A program made the position numbers and the translations under genes. This document shows positions 54,247 to 62,560 of a stretch of 64,000 nt of DNA, piece by piece (the first letter of the stretch is position 1; every line of letters begins with the position of its first letter). Below the pieces are notes generated by a model that saw only the letters and a program-made list of their open reading frames with translations, was not told where the DNA came from and made no database searches. Origin of the DNA: Azophilus sp965199705 (GTDB lineage: Bacteria > Pseudomonadota > Gammaproteobacteria > Pseudomonadales > Azotimanducaceae); assembly GCA_965199705.1 (NCBI GenBank), contig OZ241359.1, forward strand, positions 1,364,001-1,428,000, read 5' to 3'.

Positions 54247-55317
54247 TTACCGGATTCGCGTCAGCGCGAATTCAGCCAGCTCGCTCAAGGCGCTGCGGCT
54301 CGGGCTTGGCGGCAGCGCAGTCAGCCCGGAGACGGCCTGGTGACTGTGCAATCTGGCGAGTTCCTGCACGCGGTCCAGCGCGCCTGAGCGCTGCACGGCC
54401 TCGCGTACCTCGGCAAAGGCCGCGCTGGAACGGGATTGCAAGGCGTCGCGCACGATTGCCTGATCCGCCACAGCCCCCTGATTCATCGTCAGGATCAGGG
54501 GCAGCGTGACCTTGCCTTCGGCCAGGTCGTCGCCGGCGTTCTTGCCCATGGCGCGATCATCGCCCGCATAGTCCAGCCAGTCGTCGATGAGTTGATACGC
54601 CAGGCCAAACTCCGTGCCATAACGGGTGAGAGCCCGAGCCTCGGCCTGCGTCGCGTCGGCCAGCACAGCGCCGCTCTGCGCCGACGCCTGGAACAGCAGC
54701 GCGGTCTTGCAGCGGATCACTTCCATGTAGCGGGCTTCGCTGATGTCGAGCTTGCCGGTGTCGGTAAATTGCATCACCTCGCCCTGCGCGATCAGGTTGG
54801 TGGCGTCGGCAAGTATCGACAGCACTTCCGGTTTCTCCAGCGCCACCATCCACTGGAATGCGCGGCTGTAGAGAAAGTCTCCAACCAGAACGGCGGGCAC
54901 GTTGCCCCAGCGCGCGTTCGCGGTGAGCAGCCCCCGACGGCGATTGGATCTGTCCACCACATCGTCATGCAGCAGGGTAGCGGTGTGCAGATACTCGATG
55001 ATCGCCGCCAGCCGAACGTGCTGATTGCCGCGATAGCCGCAACATCGGGTGGCGAGCAGCACCAGCGCCGGCCGCAATCGCTTGCCGCCCGCCTGGATGA
55101 TGTGGCGGCCGATTTCCTCGATCAGATTCACCTTCCTGGAGATTTGCCCGGCCATCATCTGATTCACCGCGGCAAAGTCACAGGCGATCGGTGCGAAAAT
55201 GGCGGCGAGGGCGTCTTGCTGGTTGTCGCTCTGCGGAGCCTCTGCGAGGCCCGGTCCGGCGTCGCCTGCGTCAAGCAGCTCGGCCCGCATAGCGGCGCTA
55301 CGCACGGTCATGCGCAT
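54247..55317 (-). CDS. ispB: Octaprenyl/polyprenyl diphosphate synthase
   Basis: The protein is 356 aa. It has the two Asp-rich motifs of trans-prenyl synthases: HDDVVDRSNRRRG (first) and QLIDDWLDYAGDD (second), with GGKRLRPALVLL upstream. It makes the long prenyl chain of ubiquinone. An N-terminal extension of about 40 residues precedes the conserved fold; other in-frame ATGs at 55311 and 55290 are possible starts. It is divergent from rplU, as usual in gammaproteobacteria. Confidence 0.94.
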   Translation of the reverse strand: MRMTVRSAAMRAELLDAGDAGPGLAEAPQSDNQQDALAAIFAPIACDFAAVNQMMAGQISRKVNLIEEIGRHIIQAGGKRLRPALVLLATRCCGYRGNQHVRLAAIIEYLHTATLLHDDVVDRSNRRRGLLTANARWGNVPAVLVGDFLYSRAFQWMVALEKPEVLSILADATNLIAQGEVMQFTDTGKLDISEARYMEVIRCKTALLFQASAQSGAVLADATQAEARALTRYGTEFGLAYQLIDDWLDYAGDDRAMGKNAGDDLAEGKVTLPLILTMNQGAVADQAIVRDALQSRSSAAFAEVREAVQRSGALDRVQELARLHSHQAVSGLTALPPSPSRSALSELAEFALTRIR

Positions 55318-55336
55318 GTCCGTTGCCGCGAATCCG

Positions 55337-55365
55337 TTGTAATTCCATACCCTCGCCTCTACAAT
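55337..55365 (+). promoter_or_regulatory. rplU: Promoter of the rplU-rpmA-obgE operon
   Basis: TTGTAA (55337-55342) and TACAAT (55360-55365) are 17 bp apart. The 12-nt string AATCGCGGCCTT that begins within the -10 is identical to the one at the tRNA-Pro promoter. The leader to rplU is about 75 nt. Confidence 0.65.
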
Positions 55366-55406
55366 CGCGGCCTTTCCGAAACGGCGCCCGCACGCGCCAT
55401 TTTATA

Positions 55407-55424
55407 CGCCCGGCATCACGGGCG
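55407..55424 (+). promoter_or_regulatory. Hairpin in the rplU leader
   Basis: CGCCCG / CGGGCG form a 6-bp stem with a 6-nt loop 23 bp before the rplU ATG. It could be a site for translational feedback by L21 or only a chance GC hairpin. Confidence 0.35.
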
Positions 55425-55447
55425 GACAGGATCAAGCGGAGACGGGT

Positions 55448-55762
55448 ATGTTTGCGGTTTTCGTCAGCGGAGGCAAGCAGCACCGGGTGACCGGGGGCGA
55501 TACATTGAAGCTGGAGCGATTGCCCGTCGCGCTCGGCAGCGAAGTCGTATTCGATGAAGTGCTCATGATCGGCGACGCGGATGGCGTGCAGGTCGGTCAG
55601 CCTCGGGTGGCCGGTGGGCGCGTATGCGCCGAGGTGGTGCAACATGGGCGAGGCCCCAAGGTGCGGGTGATCAAGTTGCGCCGCCGCAAGGGATACATGC
55701 GCCGGCAGGGGCACCGGCAGTGGTTTACCAAGGTCAGGATCACCGCCATTCAGGCGGCTTGA
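55448..55762 (+). CDS. rplU: 50S ribosomal protein L21
   Basis: The protein is 104 aa. It starts MFAVFVSGGKQHRV and contains KVRVIKLRRRKGYMRRQGHR, the standard RNA-binding region. It binds 23S rRNA near L20. It is the first gene of the rplU-rpmA-obgE-proB run. Confidence 0.96.
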   Translation: MFAVFVSGGKQHRVTGGDTLKLERLPVALGSEVVFDEVLMIGDADGVQVGQPRVAGGRVCAEVVQHGRGPKVRVIKLRRRKGYMRRQGHRQWFTKVRITAIQAA

Positions 55763-55792
55763 TTCGCGGACGACCCTCTCGGAGGCAGGCGC

Positions 55793-56053
55793 ATGGCGCA
55801 CAAGAAAGCAGGCGGCAGCACCCGCAACGGGCGCGATTCGGAATCCAAGCGGCTGGGCGTCAAACGCTATGGCGGCCAATTCGTGCGCGCCGGCAACATC
55901 ATCGTGCGTCAGCGTGGCACGCACTTCCATGCTGGCGAGAATGTGGGGCGCGGGCGGGATCATACGCTCTTCGCCGTGGCCGACGGGCATGTCCGATTCC
56001 TGCGCAAGGGGCCGCTTCAGCGCCGCTATGTGAAGGTAGAGCCCGTCGTCTGA
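55793..56053 (+). CDS. rpmA: 50S ribosomal protein L27
   Basis: The protein is 86 aa. It starts MAHKKAGGSTRNGRDSESKR and has the AGNIIVRQRGTHFHAGENVG signature. Its N-terminus reaches the peptidyl-transferase centre. It lies 30 bp after rplU, with GGAGG upstream. Confidence 0.97.
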   Translation: MAHKKAGGSTRNGRDSESKRLGVKRYGGQFVRAGNIIVRQRGTHFHAGENVGRGRDHTLFAVADGHVRFLRKGPLQRRYVKVEPVV

Positions 56054-56092
56054 TCTGCGCCATGGCCCGGCCATCAGCGTTCGGGGCGGCTC

Positions 56093-57208
56093 ATGCAATT
56101 CATTGACGAGGCCAGGGTTCAGGTTCAGGCCGGCAGGGGCGGCGATGGCTGCCTGAGTTTCCGGCGCGAGAAGTACATTCCGCGCGGCGGCCCGGACGGT
56201 GGCGATGGCGGCGATGGCGGCGACGTCGTTCTGCTGGCCGACGACAGCCTGCAAACCCTGATCGATTTCCGCTATCAACCGCGCTTTGCAGCGGGCTATG
56301 GCAGGCATGGCAGCGGCCGCAACCGCACCGGCGCCCGGGGTGAAGACTGCCTGCTGCGAGTGCCAACCGGCACCACGGTATTCGATGCTGAACTCGGTGA
56401 TCTGCTGGGCGACTTGCCGAATCGGGGCGCGCGTCTGCTGGTGGCCCGTGGCGGCCGCCACGGGCTCGGCAACGCCCGCTTCCGGTCGAGCGTCAATCAG
56501 GCGCCGCGCCGCGCCACACCGGGTTGTGATGGCGAAGCTCGAAGCCTCCTCTTGCAGCTGCGCCTGCTGGCCGATGTCGGGCTGCTTGGCCTGCCCAATG
56601 CTGGCAAGTCCTCCTTGATCGCTGCCATGAGCAGCTCTCGCCCGAAGGTGGCGGACTACCCCTTCACGACCCTGAAGCCGAATCTCGGCGTGGTGTCCGT
56701 GGCCCTGGACGCCAGTTTCGTGATGGTCGATGTGCCGGGCCTGATTGCCGGCGCTGCTGCCGGCGCCGGTCTTGGCGTGCGTTTTCTGCGTCATCTCTCC
56801 CGCACCCGGATGTTGCTGCACCTGATCGACGCGGCGCCCGCTGACGGCAGCGATCCGCTGGCCAATGCCGAAATCGTGGAAACCGAAGTCAAGCGCTACA
56901 GCACAGCCTTGTCCTTGCGACCGATATGGCGGGTGCTGTGCAAGAGTGATCTCTTGTCAGAGGCGCGTCTGGCCGAACAGCTGGCGCGTCTCTCCCGGCT
57001 CGCGCCGGAACGGCCGCTCTACTGCCTGTCTGCACATGCGCGCCGTGGCTTGTCAGAACTGGCGCAGGCGATCATGCAGCATCTCGATCAGGAGCGGGTG
57101 CGATTGGCCGAGGATGCAGCGGCTGCCGAAGCCGAGGCTGATCTCGGGCGCCGCATCCTGGCCCAGGTATCTGCCGAGACGTCCGGCGTCTGGCGGCAGC
57201 CATCATGA
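56093..57208 (+). CDS. obgE: GTPase ObgE
   Basis: The protein is 371 aa. It has the glycine-rich Obg domain (RGGPDGGDGGDGGDVVLLAD), then the GTPase domain with G1 GLPNAGKSS, G2 YPFTTLKP and G3 DVPGLIAGA. ObgE acts in late 50S assembly and in stress signalling. The stop overlaps the proB start by 4 bp. Confidence 0.95.
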   Translation: MQFIDEARVQVQAGRGGDGCLSFRREKYIPRGGPDGGDGGDGGDVVLLADDSLQTLIDFRYQPRFAAGYGRHGSGRNRTGARGEDCLLRVPTGTTVFDAELGDLLGDLPNRGARLLVARGGRHGLGNARFRSSVNQAPRRATPGCDGEARSLLLQLRLLADVGLLGLPNAGKSSLIAAMSSSRPKVADYPFTTLKPNLGVVSVALDASFVMVDVPGLIAGAAAGAGLGVRFLRHLSRTRMLLHLIDAAPADGSDPLANAEIVETEVKRYSTALSLRPIWRVLCKSDLLSEARLAEQLARLSRLAPERPLYCLSAHARRGLSELAQAIMQHLDQERVRLAEDAAAAEAEADLGRRILAQVSAETSGVWRQPS

Positions 57209-58347
57209 TCGACGCGGCACAGGCCGAAGCCGCCCGCGCCAAGCTCGCGGCTGCCGAGTGCGCACTCATCAAGGTGGGCAGCGCCACGCTCACGGCGTCT
57301 GGCCGTGGCCTCGCGCTGGACGCCATAGCGGATTGGTGTGCGCAGATTCTGTCGCAGATTGAGCGCGGTCGGCGTCTGGCGCTGGTGTCTTCCGGAGCGG
57401 TCGCCGAGGGGCGGGCGCGCCTTGGATGGGGCGAGGCGCCAGCTGACTTGCCGGGCTTGCAAGCCGCAGCCGCCGTCGGTCAGGCGGGCCTGGTGGGCGC
57501 CTATGAATCTGCATTTGCGCAACATGGCCGACGCACGGCGCTGGTGCTCCTCACCCACGAGGACCTGGCGGACCGCAATCGCTATCTCAATGCTCGATCA
57601 ACCCTGACCCGGCTGATGGACCTCGGCATCGTGCCGATCGTCAACGAGAACGATACGGTAGCCACCGAGGAAATGCGCTTCGGCGACAATGACACCCTGG
57701 CGGCGGAAGTGGCCAGCTTGCTGTCAGCGGACCTGCTGATTCTGTTGACCGACGTGGACGGCTTGCACGAGCAGGACCCACACCGACAATCCGGCGCGCC
57801 AGTGATCCGCCACGCAGCGGCCGAGGATCCTCGTCTCGAAGCGCTGGCCGGGCCCGGTGGCCGCCTTGGTCGGGGCGGCATGGTCACCAAGGTTCGGGCG
57901 GCGCGCATTGCTGCCCGCTCCGGCGCCCATACGGTGATTGCCAATGGCCGCCGGCCGCAGGTGCTGCAACGAATCTTCAGCGGCGCCGAGGAGGGCACGC
58001 TGCTTGCTGCAAGCCTGCCGCCGTTGCTGGCGCGCAAGCGCTGGATTGCCGGTCTGCGGCGACCGCCCGGTGAATTGGTGCTTGATTCCGGCGCCGCCCG
58101 CGCCCTGCGCGCTTCCGGTTGCAGCCTGTTACCTGTGGGGGTAACTGCCCTGCGCGGCGAGTTCCGTCGTGGCGAAGCCGTGCTCTGCGTTACCGAATCG
58201 GGGGAGGCGGTCGCTCAGGGACTGGTCAACTACGCCAGTGACGAGGCGAGCCGCATCCTCGGGCTTGACAGCGGGCAGATTCAGAAGGCGCTTGGCTATG
58301 CGCGCGAACCGGAACTGCTGCACCGGGACAACCTGGTGCTGATCTGA
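57205..58347 (+). CDS. proB: Glutamate 5-kinase
   Basis: The protein is 380 aa. The amino-acid kinase domain contains LIKVGSATLTA and IVPIVNENDTVATEEMRFGDND, and a C-terminal PUA domain is present (from about residue 280). It phosphorylates glutamate in the first step of proline synthesis. It overlaps obgE and would be co-translated with it. Confidence 0.95.
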   Translation: MIDAAQAEAARAKLAAAECALIKVGSATLTASGRGLALDAIADWCAQILSQIERGRRLALVSSGAVAEGRARLGWGEAPADLPGLQAAAAVGQAGLVGAYESAFAQHGRRTALVLLTHEDLADRNRYLNARSTLTRLMDLGIVPIVNENDTVATEEMRFGDNDTLAAEVASLLSADLLILLTDVDGLHEQDPHRQSGAPVIRHAAAEDPRLEALAGPGGRLGRGGMVTKVRAARIAARSGAHTVIANGRRPQVLQRIFSGAEEGTLLAASLPPLLARKRWIAGLRRPPGELVLDSGAARALRASGCSLLPVGVTALRGEFRRGEAVLCVTESGEAVAQGLVNYASDEASRILGLDSGQIQKALGYAREPELLHRDNLVLI

Positions 58348-58348
58348 C

Positions 58349-58363
58349 CGGCCTGCAGGGCCG
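58349..58363. terminator. Hairpin between proB and rpsT
   Basis: CGGCC / GGCCG form a 5-bp stem with a TGCAG loop in the 27-bp gap between the convergent proB and rpsT genes. It may end transcription from both sides; no T-run is present. Confidence 0.4.
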
Positions 58364-58374
58364 ATCAGCGCATG

Positions 58375-58647
58375 TCAACCGGTTCCGCGCAGCTCGCACA
58401 CCCTGGCGTTGAGGCGCGACTTGTGCCGCGCTGCCTTGTTCTTGTGCAGAATGCCCTTGCTTGCCATTCGATCAATCAGGGGCACGGCGTCGGCCAGTGC
58501 GCTGGCGGCTGCGTCTGCGTCGCCGCCGACAATGGCGGCGTTCACCTTCTTGATGCTGGTGCGCACTCGGGACCGGTCGCTGGCATTGCGCCGGCGCCGG
58601 GTTTCCGCCTGGCGGGCGCGCTTGCGGGATTGCAGGCTGTTGGCCAC
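58375..58647 (-). CDS. rpsT: 30S ribosomal protein S20
   Basis: The protein is 90 aa. It is a basic helical protein starting MANSLQSRKRARQAETRRRRN with the late segment ASKGILHKNKAARHKSRLN. It binds 16S rRNA. It is divergent from murJ. Confidence 0.95.
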   Translation of the reverse strand: MANSLQSRKRARQAETRRRRNASDRSRVRTSIKKVNAAIVGGDADAAASALADAVPLIDRMASKGILHKNKAARHKSRLNARVCELRGTG

Positions 58648-58682
58648 TCGAAATCCTTGACTCTGGGTGACAATGGCGCGCC

Positions 58683-58711
58683 ACTATAATTCAAGCGCTG
58701 GCGGAAGTCGA
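58683..58711 (-). promoter_or_regulatory. rpsT: Promoter of rpsT
   Basis: On the minus strand TCGACT (58706-58711) and TATAGT (58683-58688) are 17 bp apart, with a GC-rich discriminator (GGCGCGCC) following. The -35 lies close to the start of the divergent murJ gene. Confidence 0.55.
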
Positions 58712-58734
58712 AAGGGATGGCGTCGGAGCTCGGG

Positions 58735-60312
58735 ATGAAAGGTGTCGGCAATCAGCCTGATGTGCAGCCGGACGCCGCAGGCGACAGCGTAACTGCTCAG
58801 GGCGCCGTGGTGGCCGGCATGACGTTCCTGTCTCGCATCACCGGTTTCCTGCGCGACATGGCGTTTTCACACTATCTCGGCGCCGGGGTGTCGGCGGACG
58901 CCTTTCTGGTGGCCTTCCGCATCCCCAATTTCTTTCGCCGGCTGTTCGCCGAAGGGGCGTTCAGCCAGGCGTTTGTGCCGGTTCTGGCCCGATACCGGCA
59001 GCTCGGACAGGTTGAACTGCGCCAACTTGTGGCCGTGGTCGGCGGCAATCTGACGCTGCTGCTGATCCTGGTAGTGCTCCTGGGTATCCTGCTGGCAAAT
59101 CCGCTGACGCTGATTTTCGCGCCGGGATTTGCGGGCGACGGCGAGCGTTTGCAGATGACGGCCAGTCTGCTGCGCGTGACCTTTCCCTATCTCGGGTTCA
59201 TTTCGCTGACAGCCTTTGCCGGCGCCTTGCTCAACGTGCACGGCCGCTATGCGTTGCCAGCGGTTACCCCGGTGTTGCTCAATGCCTGCTTGATCGCGGC
59301 CATGTTGTTCGCGGCCTGGGCTGGCGCGGAGATGGCGCCGGCGCTGGCCTGGGGCGTTCTGGCTGCCGGTGTGGTGCAACTCTGCGCGCAGGCTCCCGGA
59401 GTCGCCCGCCTCGGCCTCTTGACGCTGCCGAAGGCATCTCTGCGCGACCCGGGCGCGGCCGAGGTGGGGCGGCTGCTGACGCCGGCTCTGATTGCCTCTT
59501 CCGCCGGCCAGCTGAACGCCCTGATCGGCACTGTGCTCGCCTCCATGCTGATGACCGGCAGCATTGCCTGGCTCTACTATGCAGACCGGCTGATGGAACT
59601 GCCCATAGGCCTTGTAGCCGCGGCGCTCGGCACGGTGCTGCTGCCGAATCTGTCGCGGCTCGCTGGCGCCAACGCCCGGTCCGAATTCGCCGCAACCCTG
59701 GATTGGGGCTTGCGTGTCGGCATTCTGCTCGGCCTGCCGGCATCCGTTGCTCTGGTGCTGCTCGCCGAGCCATTGGTGGCGACCATCTTTCATCACGGGC
59801 GCATGACCGATGTCGATGTGCTGCGCTCGGCAGAAGCGCTTGTCGCCTTCGCCTGTGGCGTCCTGCCGCTGGTGCTGGTCAAGGTGCTGGCGCCAGCCTT
59901 CTTCGCCCACAAGGACACCCGTACACCCCTCAACTATGCCCTCATCTCGGTGGCGGTCAATCTGCTAGCCGGGCTTGCCACTTTTCAGTGGCTGCACCAT
60001 GTCGGCCTGGCGCTGGCTACGAGCATCGCCGCCTGGGTGCAGGCTGGCCTTCTGTGGCGCGGCGTTCTGCGTTCCGGCTACTACCAGCGCACGCCGGATC
60101 TGGCCAGAACCCTCGGCCGGGCGCTGCTGGCCACCGCCTGCATGGCCGTCTGCCTGCTGTTGCTGACGCCGGCGGACACGTTCTGGCTGGAACGCTCGCC
60201 GCTTGGGCGGGCGCCCTGGCTGGCCGGGCTGGTGACACTCGGCGCTCTGGTCTATGGCGGCGTGGCCTGGCTCGCCGGGTTGCGTCCTTCCGAACTCATA
60301 CACCGCGCATAG
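58735..60312 (+). CDS. murJ: Lipid II flippase MurJ
   Basis: The protein is about 525 aa with 14 predicted membrane helices. It carries MurJ/MviN segments such as FLSRITGFLRDMAFSHYLGAG, the conserved FFRRLFAEGAFSQAFVPVLAR and HKDTRTPLNYALISV. It flips lipid-linked peptidoglycan precursors to the periplasm. I chose the ATG at 58735, which has GGAG upstream; an in-frame ATG at 58717 adds six residues. Confidence 0.93.
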   Translation: MKGVGNQPDVQPDAAGDSVTAQGAVVAGMTFLSRITGFLRDMAFSHYLGAGVSADAFLVAFRIPNFFRRLFAEGAFSQAFVPVLARYRQLGQVELRQLVAVVGGNLTLLLILVVLLGILLANPLTLIFAPGFAGDGERLQMTASLLRVTFPYLGFISLTAFAGALLNVHGRYALPAVTPVLLNACLIAAMLFAAWAGAEMAPALAWGVLAAGVVQLCAQAPGVARLGLLTLPKASLRDPGAAEVGRLLTPALIASSAGQLNALIGTVLASMLMTGSIAWLYYADRLMELPIGLVAAALGTVLLPNLSRLAGANARSEFAATLDWGLRVGILLGLPASVALVLLAEPLVATIFHHGRMTDVDVLRSAEALVAFACGVLPLVLVKVLAPAFFAHKDTRTPLNYALISVAVNLLAGLATFQWLHHVGLALATSIAAWVQAGLLWRGVLRSGYYQRTPDLARTLGRALLATACMAVCLLLLTPADTFWLERSPLGRAPWLAGLVTLGALVYGGVAWLAGLRPSELIHRA

Positions 60313-60392
60313 AATCAGAGCCGTCGCCAAGCAGGTCGTCAGGATGCTTGGCCTGCATCCTGCCGGGATCAATCGCTGCGTATAATCCGCGC

Positions 60393-61337
60393 ATGGACGT
60401 GGTCATCGGGCTGCACAACATCAAGCCTCGACATCAGGGCGCCGTGGTCACTCTTGGTAGTTTCGATGGCGTGCATCGTGGCCATCAGATGATGCTGGAA
60501 GAGGTTGCCGCCAAGGCCCGCGCGCTCGGAACCGACAGTGCGCTGATCACATTCGAGCCAACGCCCAGAGAATTTTTTCGCGCCGCCGTGCCGGCCCGCC
60601 TTACCCGATTCCGGGAAAAGATCACGCTGTTGCGCCGTAGCGCGCTGAACCGGGTGATCTGCCTGCCATTCAACGCCCGCATCAGCTCCGAGCCCGCGGC
60701 CTGGCTGGCGGATCAGTTTCTGCATCGGCAACTGGCTGTCGCCCACGTGGTGGTCGGGGATGACTTCCGCTTCGGCAGGGGGCGCAAGGGCGATCGTGGC
60801 TTGCTCAAGGCCGCTGGCGAGCGCCTGGGCTACGGCGTCAGCCAGCTCGACACCTTGCGCATCAAGGGTCAGAGGGTTTCCAGCAGCCGGGTGCGCAAGG
60901 CGCTGAGAGACGGCAATTTCGGCCTGGCGGAGCAGCTCCTGGGGCACGCCTATTTCATCATGGGCCGGGTGGTGTACGGGCGTCAGCTAGGTCGCCAACT
61001 CGGCGTTCCCACCGCCAATATTCGCCTGCAACGCTATCGCTCCGCCCTGGAAGGCGTGTTTGCGGTCACGGTGGATGCCGGGCTGGGCGGGCCGCGGCGG
61101 GGCGTTGCCAACGTTGGCATTCGTCCCACCGTCGAGGGCAAGGAGCCACTGCTGGAAGTGCACGTGTTCGACTTCGACGAGACGATTTACGGACAATTGC
61201 TCAGCGTGACCTTTCGCCACAAGATTCGCGATGAACGCGCCTTCGCGTCGATGGCGGCGCTGAAAGCACAGATAGGCTACGACATTGAGGCTGCGCGCGC
61301 CTGGTTCCGTCTGCGTGAGTCCGCCGATGCCGGTTGA
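60393..61337 (+). CDS. ribF: Bifunctional riboflavin kinase/FAD synthetase
   Basis: The protein is 314 aa. The N-terminal FAD synthetase domain starts with GSFDGVHRGHQMML, and the C-terminal riboflavin kinase domain has GRQLGVPTANIRL and RRGVANVGIRPTV. It turns riboflavin into FMN and FAD. The ATG at 60393 begins the conserved part; the frame is open upstream antisense to nothing useful. FAD produced here serves SdhA and the two halogenase-type proteins. Confidence 0.95.
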   Translation: MDVVIGLHNIKPRHQGAVVTLGSFDGVHRGHQMMLEEVAAKARALGTDSALITFEPTPREFFRAAVPARLTRFREKITLLRRSALNRVICLPFNARISSEPAAWLADQFLHRQLAVAHVVVGDDFRFGRGRKGDRGLLKAAGERLGYGVSQLDTLRIKGQRVSSSRVRKALRDGNFGLAEQLLGHAYFIMGRVVYGRQLGRQLGVPTANIRLQRYRSALEGVFAVTVDAGLGGPRRGVANVGIRPTVEGKEPLLEVHVFDFDETIYGQLLSVTFRHKIRDERAFASMAALKAQIGYDIEAARAWFRLRESADAG

Positions 61338-61367
61338 TGCGCCAGGCAGGGCAGGGGAGCTGCTGCC

Positions 61368-61928
61368 TTGAGTGCGCGGGAGTCCCGGGGCCGCCGCAGG
61401 TGGTTCGTCGACGTTCCGGGAGCGGCGTTCGCGCGGCGCTGGCTGAGGCGTGACGCCTTGCCCTGGATCCTGCTGGCGTTGCTGGTCGTGGTGGGCGATC
61501 AAGCCAGCAAGTGGTTGGCGTCGAGCCAGCTCGCGATGGGTGAGCGCGCGTCGGTCCTGCCCTTTCTGAGCTGGGTGCTCTGGCACAACGACGGGGCGGC
61601 GTTTTCTCTCATGGCGGGGTTCGGTGGCTGGCAGAGGTGGCTCTTTGTCGGCCTTGCCATCGGCTTCTCCGCCTTCGTGCTGTTTGAGTTGCGCCGCTTG
61701 CGCCGGCCGGACAGGCTTCAGGGTTGTGCGCTCGGTCTGTTGCTCGGCGGCGCACTTGGTAATCTGATCGACCGGGTCAGTACCGGCTATGTGGTGGACT
61801 TTGTCCTGCTGCACTATCGTGGCTGGTACTTTCCCGCCTTCAATCTGGCGGATACGGCGCTGACCCTGGGCGCTGCCCTGCTCATCTTCTGCATGCTTCG
61901 AGACTGGTGGGCAGCCCGGCAAACCTGA
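61368..61928 (+). CDS. lspA: Lipoprotein signal peptidase
   Basis: The protein is 186 aa with four membrane helices. The catalytic Asp residues are in GNLIDRVSTGYVVDF and FNLADTALTLG, and NDGAAFSLM is also typical. It starts with a TTG, with GGGGAG upstream, and has a basic N-terminal extension of about 30 residues. In most gammaproteobacteria ileS lies between ribF and lspA; here the two are 30 bp apart. Confidence 0.92.
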   Translation: MSARESRGRRRWFVDVPGAAFARRWLRRDALPWILLALLVVVGDQASKWLASSQLAMGERASVLPFLSWVLWHNDGAAFSLMAGFGGWQRWLFVGLAIGFSAFVLFELRRLRRPDRLQGCALGLLLGGALGNLIDRVSTGYVVDFVLLHYRGWYFPAFNLADTALTLGAALLIFCMLRDWWAARQT

Positions 61929-62043
61929 CCGTTCATCGCCTCAATGCTGCCGTTCGTCGCAGGCTTGCGCAACCGCAAGGCACGGCTTGATAGGCTGGTT
62001 GGCATGTTTGGCCAAGCCTGGCCCGCCTGGGCGATGCGCTCTT

Positions 62044-62535
62044 GTGCAACCGATTGCCTTGCAAACCCAGCCCGGCCCCTGCGCAGTGTCCGGGCTGACG
62101 CTGGTGGAACTGCTGATTGCGGTGGTGATTCTCGGACTGCTGGCCGGGCTTGGCGTGCCGGCTCTCAACGCCTACAACGAACGCAGCTTTCGCGCCGAGG
62201 CGAGGGCAGACCTCATGGCTTGCGTCCTGGCGCTGGAGCGTCGGGCAGGCCGCAACTTCACCTATGCCGGCGCAGCAGATGGCGATGGTGACGGCCTTGG
62301 CGATGCGGATGCGGGCCCTGTGGCCGCGGAAGTGTGTCGGCCTGTATCCCAGGCTCAGGGCCGCTACCGCATCGAGCTGGCGGGCGCCGATGCCGGCTTT
62401 GTGCTGACGGCCACGCCGGATGACGCCGGGAGCATGGCCGGCGACGGATTCATGACCGTTGATCAGTTTGGCCTGCGACAGTGGGACCGGGACAACGACG
62501 GCCAGATCGGCCCCGATGAAGCCCGGTGGGATTGA
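62044..62535 (+). CDS. Type IV minor pilin, PilE-like, with calcium-binding loops
   Basis: The protein is 163 aa from the GTG at 62044; a TTG at 61987 would give a longer leader. The prepilin site is SG/LTLVELLIAVVILG, with Glu at +5 as PilD requires. The globular part has an acidic DGDGDGLGDAD stretch (79-91) and, near the C-terminus, DRDNDGQIGPDE (148-159), a perfect EF-hand loop. The order with pilV and pilW next suggests the minor-pilin cluster. The ribosome-binding site is weak. Confidence 0.8.
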   Translation: MQPIALQTQPGPCAVSGLTLVELLIAVVILGLLAGLGVPALNAYNERSFRAEARADLMACVLALERRAGRNFTYAGAADGDGDGLGDADAGPVAAEVCRPVSQAQGRYRIELAGADAGFVLTATPDDAGSMAGDGFMTVDQFGLRQWDRDNDGQIGPDEARWD

Positions 62536-62560
62536 CCCGCATGTTTCGCCAGGAGCCGCG

